Shown in pieces: positions 31,413 through 37,849 of a DNA stretch of 37,849 nt (positions are counted from its first letter, which is position 1; the number at the start of each line of letters is the position of its first letter). Origin of the DNA: Nitrospira sp. UBA5699 (lineage in GTDB: Bacteria > Nitrospirota > Nitrospiria > Nitrospirales > Nitrospiraceae). A program made the position numbers and the translations under genes. Where the stretch lies: assembly GCA_002420105.1 (NCBI GenBank), contig DIHJ01000102.1:56309-94157 (forward strand), read 5' to 3'. The notes under the pieces are model-generated. The model ran no database searches, had not been told where the DNA came from, and saw only the letters and a list, made by a program, of their open reading frames with translations.

Positions 31413-33563
31413 ATGAGAAGACAGCACATGACCCCCGGCATATTATTGCGGCGCCATCACAGGGCCTTTCGTTCTCGGGTGGGCAAGCCCGTGCCCGACG
31501 CGTATCGCTTGCAGGTGGCACGCTGGCTTCTGCGCCTGTTGGGCAGCGCCCGAGTGGAGGTCGATGAGATGGAGGCGGAACGCATCGTAGAGGCGGTCGG
31601 ACTCGCGCGCCTCAAGCTGAAGGACTTGCGGCACCCGACCGCCATCCACGCATTCCGAACACGGTTGGCTGAGATCGAGCGGCAGCCGCTCGATCGAACC
31701 GGTTCCCTCTATCGCAATATCGATCACGTCTCCGACTTGATCGGCTTGTCCGAGTTGGAGAAAGAGGTGCTCGCCTTCGTCGTGTTGCTCCATACCTGTG
31801 CCGTGCTCAACGACTGTCTGGAGGGATTAGGCGATCAGACAGCAGCCTCCCTCTGCGACCTGCTGGCACTCGCGCTCGGCGTGGAGCGGGCGGAGATACA
31901 GACCGTGCTGCACGACGAGAGTCCCCTCTGTGCCGCCGGCATTCTCATGGTGGATCGCACGGAGACCGAAGTGAGCGACATGCTGGATCTTCTAGACGGG
32001 CTGGAGACCGCGTTGCTCGATGAACCGGCGGATGGCCCACATCTCTTTCGGCAATACTTCCGGACGACCGAGCCGCCCCGGCACCCCATCGAGGCGTTTC
32101 CCCACCTCAAGGATGACCTTGCGGTCCTGCGTCGCCTCCTCAGCGCCCATCAACAAGAGACGCAGGGGATCAATATCCTCATCTATGGAGTCACCGGAGC
32201 CGGCAAGACGGAATTCGTCAAGGCGCTGGCCGCCTCGGTGAAGGCGCCATTGTTCGAGGTCAGCCATGAGACAGACGACAGCGATCTGCGGGAGCAACAT
32301 GTCCGATTCCGCTCCTATCTGCTGTGCCAGAAGGTCTTGGCCAAGAACAGCAACAGCCTGATCCTGTTCGACGAGGTCGAAGATGTCTTTCCCGACAGTG
32401 TCATCCCGTTGTTTGGACGGACCAAGAGTTCGGGACGCTATAAAGCCTGGACCAATTCGGTCCTGGAATCCAACCCGCGCCCGGCCTTCTGGCTCTGCAA
32501 CGAAGTCAGGCAGATTGACCCCGCATTCCGCCGCCGATTCACCTATGCGCTGGAGTTCCGGACCCCGCCCCGATCGGTCCGGCGGGCGATGCTGACGCAG
32601 AAGCTGCACAACATGCCGGTTCGGCCGGAATGGATCGCACGGGTGGCGGAGAATCGGCATCTGACACCGGCGCTGATCGAACAGGCCGGGAAGATCGTCG
32701 CCTTGGCCAAGCACGAGGACGCGGCAACCGTGGAAGTCCTCGCCGAACGAACGCTGCGGCGCAGCCTCGAAGCATTAGGCCTCCCGCCTGACTATCTCAT
32801 CACAGGCAATGCCCCGCCCCTGTCCTACCGCCCGGAGTTGCTCAATCCCAGTCACAACCTGACGGCGCTGACACAGGGACTCAAGGCACGGCCAAAAGCC
32901 CGGCTCTGCTTCTCCGGCCCGCCGGGGAGCGGCAAAACCGCCTTCGCACAGCATCTCGCCGAGCAGGTGGACAAGCCCCTGGTCCAGAAGACCGCGTCCG
33001 ATCTGCTCAATTGCTATCTGGGAGAAACGGAAAAGAACCTGGCCGCGATGTTCCGGGAGGCCGAAGACGAAGACGCCGTGCTCCTGCTGGACGAAGCCGA
33101 CAGCTTTCTCCAAGACCGGACGACCGCGCACCGGAGTTGGGAAGTCACACAGGTCAACGAACTGCTCAAGCAGATGGAACAGTTTGAAGGCCTGTTCATC
33201 TGCGCGACGAACCTGATGGACCGGCTCGATCCGGCTGTCCTCCGGCGCTTCGATCTCAAAATCCAGTTCGACTATCTCAGGTCGGAACAGGCAGAAACAC
33301 TGTTTTCGCGTGTCCTGGCCGACCTTCAGGGATACTATCGACCACGACGGCTGGCGGAACCGGTAAAAATGCGGCTATCGAAACTCAGTACGTTGACCCC
33401 AGGCGATTTCGCGACCGTCGTCCGACAAGCGCGCGCTGGGGAAACCTTTCAACGGGGAACAGTTGATCTCGGCGTTGGAAGAAGAATGTCGCGCCAAACA
33501 GCGTGGGGTGCGATCTGTCACAGGATTCGTCAGATAGAGACACACAAAGAAGTCACAACGTAG
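31413..33563 (+). CDS. tandem AAA ATPase, C-terminus probably frameshifted
   Basis: This frame gives 716 residues from the ATG at 31413, with AAGGAG in front. The N-terminal 200 residues are helical and unassigned. AAA module 1: GVTGAGKT at 259-266, LILFDEVEDVF with Asp320-Glu321. Module 2: GPPGSGKT at 502-509, LLLDEADSF with Asp560-Glu561, then CATNLMDRLDPAVLRRFD (sensor and arginine-finger region). Two AAA modules suggest a hexameric remodelling motor. After VVRQARA the frame turns unnatural (GETFQRGTVDLG), while the +1 frame continues with KPFNGEQLISALEEECRAKQ and stops at 33535-33537, so a 2-base loss or 1-base gain in the GCGCGCGC run near 33430 is likely. It overlaps the following gene's upstream region. 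Confidence 0.85.
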   Translation: MRRQHMTPGILLRRHHRAFRSRVGKPVPDAYRLQVARWLLRLLGSARVEVDEMEAERIVEAVGLARLKLKDLRHPTAIHAFRTRLAEIERQPLDRTGSLYRNIDHVSDLIGLSELEKEVLAFVVLLHTCAVLNDCLEGLGDQTAASLCDLLALALGVERAEIQTVLHDESPLCAAGILMVDRTETEVSDMLDLLDGLETALLDEPADGPHLFRQYFRTTEPPRHPIEAFPHLKDDLAVLRRLLSAHQQETQGINILIYGVTGAGKTEFVKALAASVKAPLFEVSHETDDSDLREQHVRFRSYLLCQKVLAKNSNSLILFDEVEDVFPDSVIPLFGRTKSSGRYKAWTNSVLESNPRPAFWLCNEVRQIDPAFRRRFTYALEFRTPPRSVRRAMLTQKLHNMPVRPEWIARVAENRHLTPALIEQAGKIVALAKHEDAATVEVLAERTLRRSLEALGLPPDYLITGNAPPLSYRPELLNPSHNLTALTQGLKARPKARLCFSGPPGSGKTAFAQHLAEQVDKPLVQKTASDLLNCYLGETEKNLAAMFREAEDEDAVLLLDEADSFLQDRTTAHRSWEVTQVNELLKQMEQFEGLFICATNLMDRLDPAVLRRFDLKIQFDYLRSEQAETLFSRVLADLQGYYRPRRLAEPVKMRLSKLSTLTPGDFATVVRQARAGETFQRGTVDLGVGRRMSRQTAWGAICHRIRQIETHKEVTT

Positions 33564-33586
33564 CGCCCCTTACAAGAGGTAACAAG

Positions 33587-35893
33587 ATGCGAGCGATGTT
33601 TGGTCCCAGCACCGAGTTCCAACTACCAAAGGCTAAGTCTGGCGAACAGGTGGATATCCTCAGCTTCGTGGTCACAAGAGCCGGATGGGAAAGCTTACAG
33701 CATCGACTTAAACTCTCCCCTTCGAATCACGTTCGGATACTGACTCGTTTGATTCATAAAGCGGCAATCGACCCAATTAAACAAGCAGGGGCAAAATGGC
33801 ATTACCTTGAAAATAACCACGCCAAGGTCATCCTCTATCGAAAGCAGAAGGTAGCGGTACTCGGTTCCTTCAACCTTACCAAGCACTCACTCGAGCGCAA
33901 CATCGAGTGTTTCTCCTCAGTAGACCCTGCCGACTATGAACAACTGGAACAGGAGTTCGAGCGGCTCTGGGGAGAAACCGAAGAAAAACCAATTGCCATC
34001 ATTCGGACTCGAGATGACCTCGCCCAGGCGATGGCCACCGCGCTCGACGATGGAGAAGAAGAGGAACTGGGAGAGGATGCGCCGCCCTGTGAAGCCGAGC
34101 GTACAGAAGGCCCTCGCCCACCGTGGGATTTCCAAGAACCCATCATCCAGTCGATTATGGACTGGCTGGATACTCCACAGGATTTCGAGTTAGGCAGAAT
34201 TGTCAAGCTGCCCACGGGGGCAGGCAAGACGCTGGTGGCGGCTGAGGTTATCCGCAGGCTACTGGAGAAGAAACCACAAGCACGCATCCTCTTGGTCTGC
34301 CATCGAGTCGAGCTACTTCGGCAAAGCGTGAAGAGCATCCGTCGTCAGATCAATGGCGCTATACCCGAAAAAGCGTGGTTCGTCCCCCAGCATGTAGAAG
34401 ATGAGTCTGGCGTTAGAGATCGGAAGGAGTTTGGCCGCAGCAAAGAATGTCAGGTTGTCTTCTGCACACAAGGAATGCTGCCGCACCTTCTCAAATACAA
34501 TCGCCAGAATCATTTCGATGTGACGGTCGTTGATGAATGTCATCGGTTCCATCGCCGTTCTACATTGTATTGGGAGCTATTCAAGTACTGCCGTAATAGG
34601 AACATTCCACGGCTTGGTCTTACCGCCACACCGCTTCACCCAGATAAGCGTGGATTCGGCAAATGCTGGGCCGAAACGATGTATGGCAAAGACATCTCCG
34701 AGGATGATCTCGAACGCGAAGGCTTTCTTAGTCGGCGACACCCGACACTGACGAAACGATGGCCGACGACTTTTACCTTTGCTTGCAAGAAGGAACATGC
34801 TGGACCTGAGCATATTGAAAGCGAACTCGTGACGCGGGTTAAGGAATTCGACAACCCCATAGTAAACTGCGAAGTCGAAAAGGCGTGGCAAGAATACCGT
34901 GACAAACGGCAACGTGTCCTCTGCTTCGCTGTTACAATCGACCATGCAGAAACGCTAAAGAGCAAATATTTCGCTAATGATGTCCGCGTGAGAGTGGCCC
35001 ATAGCAAACTGCCGACGGAAGAGATTCGGAATAACTTGGAATGGTTCCAAGATCCTGATGCGTCTGAGACGCGGATGCTCGTGTCAGTCATGATGCTGGC
35101 CGAAGGAATCGACCTGCCAAAGACGGATTGTCTATTCATGGTCCGGCCCACGTTCAGCAAGGAGTTACACCAACAAATGATTGGCCGCGGGATGCGCGGG
35201 CCACATGCAGATGGCACAGAAGATTGTGCGATCGTCGACTTCACTTCTCAATTTGTGGCTCGGAATGGACAAGCCTTAGAGCAGGTGACAACGGAACTCG
35301 ATGGCGATGTGACGTCGGAAAATAACGGAACAGTGTCCGAGGAGGACGAAGAGCCGGACGATTCCGATGCATCGGGAAGGATCTGGACAGTGAGGGACTT
35401 GAAGGAGGAGGTTGCCGATCTACAGGGTGAGAAAGAATTGACTGTCGAGAATGCTTGTAAGGAACTGGCTCGTGAACTGGATTACTCCTATCGCACACTC
35501 GTCAACTATTTATACACGAAGCCCGATGACTACCCGCTCGGATGGGAGGACCCGGAGACCGATCCTGCAGAGCAGTTGGACGATAGTAGCGATGCAGTCA
35601 GCCGTGGCTCGGAAGCAAATGAACCGCGAGCCATCACTCACAATACCCTAACAAACGGGCCAACTGGGTCCGAGGGAAATGTCACGAGAAACAAACTCCT
35701 GGACCTCCGGGCTTGTAATCCTCAACGCTTCGAAGAGATTGCTTCCTTGACAAACGTGGAATCAAGCACGTTGCGGTCGTACTGTAGTGATCAGGAGAAT
35801 TTCAGGCGATGGAAAACCAACAACAAGGATAAAATGGACCAAGTACGAGTCGTCCTGGCTGAGTCTCTCGCGCGCGCGAGCGACGCAGCCTAA
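33587..35893 (+). CDS. PLD-nuclease/SF2 helicase fusion
   Basis: This is a 768-residue protein from the ATG at 33587 (AAGAGG upstream). The N-terminal part carries a single phospholipase-D-type motif, His78-x-Lys80 in NNHAKVILYRKQK followed by VLGSFNLTKHSLERNIE, as in PLD-family nucleases. The helicase follows: LPTGAGKT with Lys214, DECH at 316-319, LGLTATPLH, SVMMLAEGIDLP, and QMIGRGMRGP (motif VI). A C-terminal region of about 230 residues is acidic (EEDEEPDD) and unassigned. Base composition is visibly lower in G+C than the neighbours, suggesting transfer. PLD-helicase fusions occur in restriction and anti-phage loci; a defence role with the WYL/AAA genes is inference. Confidence 0.87.
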   Translation: MRAMFGPSTEFQLPKAKSGEQVDILSFVVTRAGWESLQHRLKLSPSNHVRILTRLIHKAAIDPIKQAGAKWHYLENNHAKVILYRKQKVAVLGSFNLTKHSLERNIECFSSVDPADYEQLEQEFERLWGETEEKPIAIIRTRDDLAQAMATALDDGEEEELGEDAPPCEAERTEGPRPPWDFQEPIIQSIMDWLDTPQDFELGRIVKLPTGAGKTLVAAEVIRRLLEKKPQARILLVCHRVELLRQSVKSIRRQINGAIPEKAWFVPQHVEDESGVRDRKEFGRSKECQVVFCTQGMLPHLLKYNRQNHFDVTVVDECHRFHRRSTLYWELFKYCRNRNIPRLGLTATPLHPDKRGFGKCWAETMYGKDISEDDLEREGFLSRRHPTLTKRWPTTFTFACKKEHAGPEHIESELVTRVKEFDNPIVNCEVEKAWQEYRDKRQRVLCFAVTIDHAETLKSKYFANDVRVRVAHSKLPTEEIRNNLEWFQDPDASETRMLVSVMMLAEGIDLPKTDCLFMVRPTFSKELHQQMIGRGMRGPHADGTEDCAIVDFTSQFVARNGQALEQVTTELDGDVTSENNGTVSEEDEEPDDSDASGRIWTVRDLKEEVADLQGEKELTVENACKELARELDYSYRTLVNYLYTKPDDYPLGWEDPETDPAEQLDDSSDAVSRGSEANEPRAITHNTLTNGPTGSEGNVTRNKLLDLRACNPQRFEEIASLTNVESSTLRSYCSDQENFRRWKTNNKDKMDQVRVVLAESLARASDAA

Positions 35894-36015
35894 CCAGGGA
35901 GAAAGCAGAAAAGGGGCCGGAATCTTTACTGGTTCCGAGAATGTCTTCAACTCTCGGCAGTGAGTGTTGGGTCAACCCGTTCTTAGTTGAAATTGCGAAG
36001 CGGGGGGAAGAAAAG

Positions 36016-36140
36016 GGGGGCGGGAGTCGTTTCTTGACAGGACGGACACGGTTCCTGCGGAAGATCGTCCATGTCACGCCGTCCGCGCCTCGCTGCTGGC
36101 GAGCTCGCCGATCAAACGGATAAAAGACTCCCGACCCCTT
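36016..36140. repeat. long imperfect inverted repeat (MITE- or REP-like)
   Basis: The left arm at 36016-36033 (G-run, then CGGGAGTCGTTT) faces the right arm at 36122-36140 (AAAAGACTCCCGACCCC). Core GGGAGTC/GACTCCC is perfect. Total span is 125 bases with further short dyads between. It may be a nonautonomous mobile repeat or a structured RNA. Confidence 0.45.
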
Positions 36141-36312
36141 TGAGGCCCCTCGACCCGTTCTTGTAGTGTGTGGCGGGGCTGTATGCGCTCTTTCCTGGAG
36201 AGAAGCGCAACGAGTCATGCGCCCTGCTGCTGATGGCAAGCAGGAGCCGCTGTATGTGAGAAGAAAGAACGAGCAGTGGTATGAGGTCAAAGGGGCAAAC
36301 TCCAGCGTGGAA

Positions 36313-36341
36313 CCACGGCTTGTCGAGAGGACAAGCCGTGG
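36313..36341. repeat. perfect 12-bp hairpin
   Basis: CCACGGCTTGTC (36313-36324), loop GAGAG, GACAAGCCGTGG (36330-36341). No T-run follows, so it is more likely a REP-type palindrome than an intrinsic terminator. Confidence 0.6.
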
Positions 36342-36522
36342 GAATTGGCTCAAGTACGTGTATAACCTATGACACTCCTGGGCAACCCAAATCCGGGAAA
36401 GGGTCTTGCAATCCAACATCTGACACCTCGCCGCTGGTGATCGTTCTCATCGCGTCGAATCGGCTGCTGGCCCTTGCAGCGAAGAGGCGCGCGGCGAGCG
36501 GGATGGTGGGTTGATGCTTTCG

Positions 36523-36921
36523 CTAGACCCAGTTCTCAACACGTAGACCTGGAACACGCCGAAACTCTCTCGCATTGTTGGTCACAAGCCGAACATCCAA
36601 GCTAAGCGCGTGAGCGGCGATCAAGAGATCCATCGCTCCAATGGGTGTCCCTTTTCGCTCAAGCGTTGCACGGAGCCGGCCGTAGGCGGCTGCGGCGTCT
36701 CGATCGAACGATGCGACAGCGAGGGGGGAGAGAAACTGGGCGAGGGCGACACGATTCTTCGTGGCATGCCGGCTCTTGCTGACGCCGTAATCGAGTTCCG
36801 CCACGGTGATGCTGGAGATTCCGATGTCACCGACCGGATGCGAGAGGAACCGTTCGAGTACGGAGGGAGGATGTTGCTTGATGAGGTAGATGCAGATATC
36901 GGTATCCAGCATCAGCTTCAT
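36523..36921 (-). CDS. vapC: VapC-type PIN-domain toxin
   Basis: This is a 132-residue PIN-domain ribonuclease. Acidic active-site residues are Asp6 (LMLDTDICIYLI), Glu42 (SSITVAELDYGV) and Asp98 (GTPIGAMDLLIAAHAL), followed by the conserved VTNNAREFRRVPGLRVENW. VapC toxins cleave tRNA or rRNA and are held in check by VapB. The ATG at 36921 overlaps the vapB stop by four bases (ATGA), the standard coupling of the pair. Length is normal. Confidence 0.93.
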   Translation of the reverse strand: MKLMLDTDICIYLIKQHPPSVLERFLSHPVGDIGISSITVAELDYGVSKSRHATKNRVALAQFLSPLAVASFDRDAAAAYGRLRATLERKGTPIGAMDLLIAAHALSLDVRLVTNNAREFRRVPGLRVENWV

Positions 36922-37160
36922 GCGAAAGGCCGCTTCCGCTTTTGAACGGCAGGTTGCCGACGCCCTTGCTCCATAAAGTCTGCCGTGAACTTCTGCAGAC
37001 TGTCCATGAGCGGCGCCCACGAGAGTTTTTTTGGGCGAATGACGAGGGTGTTGCCGCGTTGTTGAATCTCGACTTCGTCACCGTCGAGTTGAAACTCCCG
37101 CGGAATTCGGACAGCTTGACTATTCCCGCTCATAAAGAGCCGTGTTTTCTTTGTGGCCAT
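36918..37160 (-). CDS. vapB: VapB-type antitoxin (AbrB/SpoVT fold)
   Basis: This is an 80-residue antitoxin. The AbrB-like N-terminus reads TRLFMSGNSQAVRIPREFQL, then DEVEIQQRGNTLVIRP; the C-terminal half (WAPLMDSLQKFTADFMEQ) is the likely VapC-binding segment. It precedes and overlaps vapC and has a GGAGGG RBS. AbrB-fold antitoxins repress their own operon with the toxin; the palindrome at 37188-37207 is the probable site. Confidence 0.92.
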   Translation of the reverse strand: MATKKTRLFMSGNSQAVRIPREFQLDGDEVEIQQRGNTLVIRPKKLSWAPLMDSLQKFTADFMEQGRRQPAVQKRKRPFA

Positions 37161-37187
37161 GACGATGCCCTCCTCCGAGTCCTATTT

Positions 37188-37207
37188 GTATATACGCGAT
37201 GATATAC
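37188..37207. promoter_or_regulatory. probable vapBC operator
   Basis: GTATAT (37188-37193), eight bases, ATATAC (37202-37207): a perfect inverted repeat 28 bases upstream of the vapB start, AT-rich and suited to overlap the promoter. AbrB-type VapB binding here is inferred from position. Confidence 0.55.
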
Positions 37208-37303
37208 GGGCTAGCAGATGGAGTCAATGGATCGTCCGGCTGTCGAGGGGAAATGGGCGCAAGTCCGACAACCAGTGCACAAGAGCATGTCGCTGCCATC
37301 ACG

Positions 37304-37849
37304 CTAGGCCAAGTACGCTGCCACGATGCCCGACAGGACAATGCCGTCGAAAGTCCCCGCGCCGCCGATGCTGGCCATGCCGGTGGCGATTTTGGAAATG
37401 TCGCGAAGATGGAGGAGATCCGCGCCGATGAGCGGGCCGAGCACGCCGGCAACGAAGGCAACGGGAGGGGCCTGATCGGGGACGAGGAGCAAGGCGCTCG
37501 TCGCGGCAATCAGCGGGGGAAGCATGCCCGGCATCGCAATGCCGATCCCTTCGATCGGCCTTGCCATCCAGTAACAGACCAGCGTGTTGATGATGATCGC
37601 AAGGAGCAGCCCCGGGAGGCTATGCCAGCTCTCTATAATAAGGTAGGTGATTTCGTAGATTGCCAGGCCGACCGGAATAAGACAGCCTCCGACATTGACG
37701 GCGATGATCGTGTCCCGGCGTAGCCGCTGAGCCCTCGGCCACCATCCTGACAAGCCGAACACCGCGAGTGGGTCTTCGAGCACGGTGTCCCTTCTAGCAA
37801 TCCGCGTGACGGGGATATTGATCGGGCTTCCGGCGAAGATGCCGATCAC
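37304..37849 (-). CDS. DUF1614-family membrane protein, second copy (5' end outside)
   Basis: This frame runs off the window end; about 181 residues are visible. It repeats the family features of the copy at 29370: IGIFAGSPINIPVTRI, AVNVGGCLIPVGLA, INTLVCYWMARPIEG, IAMPGMLPPLIAATS, and the last 55 residues (VPDQAPPVAFVAGVLGPLIG onward) are nearly identical. The N-terminal half is more diverged, for example GLAIYEITYLIIESWHSLPG in place of VLAAYETFHVMTAGVQPLAG. Same orientation as the first copy. Function unknown. Confidence 0.88.
   Translation of the reverse strand: MIGIFAGSPINIPVTRIARRDTVLEDPLAVFGLSGWWPRAQRLRRDTIIAVNVGGCLIPVGLAIYEITYLIIESWHSLPGLLLAIIINTLVCYWMARPIEGIGIAMPGMLPPLIAATSALLLVPDQAPPVAFVAGVLGPLIGADLLHLRDISKIATGMASIGGAGTFDGIVLSGIVAAYLA

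Larger units (their letters stand above)
35894..36522. other. gene-free stretch with two palindromic elements
   Basis: Between the helicase and vapC no gene has an RBS or family features. A frame from 36217 reads MRPAADGKQEPLYVRRKNE and could be a short relic, but its 3' part runs through a palindrome. The two inverted repeats are listed separately. Confidence 0.45.

Noticed and set aside
36217..36372. Short plus-strand frame MRPAADGKQEPLYVRRKNE
   Set aside because: No ribosome binding site, and its 3' part is made of a perfect palindrome; at best a relic.

Overview
The window looks like a chromosome piece from a high-GC Gram-negative bacterium, most likely a Nitrospira-type member of the Nitrospirota. 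The Gram-negative call rests on a Pal-type OmpA lipoprotein and an MlaC-type periplasmic protein. The Nitrospira call is an inference from small zinc-ribbon, DUF2934 and DUF1614 proteins, nitrosocyanin-like cupredoxins and abundant NarL/LuxR-type signalling; no rRNA marker is present. I saw no rRNA, tRNA or CRISPR array.

Layout. (1) 1-3.5 kb: the 3' end of a malic enzyme, a gene-free stretch with nested hairpins (possible ncRNA), a DUF2934 gene broken by an in-frame amber codon, a small membrane protein, a two-domain zinc-ribbon protein and malate dehydrogenase. (2) 3.66-8.8 kb: the most striking locus. Two paralogous PAS-LuxR regulators flank seven small exported proteins on the same strand. 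Four are cupredoxins or cupredoxin pieces, one with the nitrosocyanin-like C-x2-H-x4-H copper loop. Three belong to a helical family I do not recognise, with a shared C-x8-H-D-V-x-R-H signature. A 26-nt dyad-containing motif lies upstream and recurs at 16.5 kb. (3) 8.9-12.6 kb: a large SWIM-SNF2 helicase. (4) 12.7-14.1 kb: an IS630-family transposase next to an apparently truncated TPR protein. (5) 14.2-16.3 kb: a mercury-type cluster on the minus strand (merR, thioredoxin-like, merT, merP-like, AhpD-like) with a MerR-type 20-bp-spacer promoter but no merA. (6) 17-23.6 kb: a PAS-PocR-histidine kinase-receiver hybrid, MlaC, a zinc-ribbon protein and a PAS-PAS kinase/NarL regulator pair. (7) 23.8-29.1 kb: small conserved proteins, an envelope operon (secreted protein, Pal, lipoprotein), a bPH2 membrane protein, a CapA-family protein and a VOC protein. 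(8) 29.4-37.8 kb: two DUF1614 membrane-protein copies in the same orientation bracket a WYL regulator, a tandem AAA ATPase, a PLD-helicase fusion and a vapBC pair; this looks like a mobile or defence-type island.

Working together: the 3.66-8.8 kb block reads as a dedicated periplasmic copper-protein module, possibly under redox- or metal-responsive control by the cysteine-bearing PAS regulators. The 30-37 kb block resembles WYL-controlled ATPase/helicase-nuclease anti-element loci. Both functional readings are inference from gene content; the domain calls are read directly from motifs.
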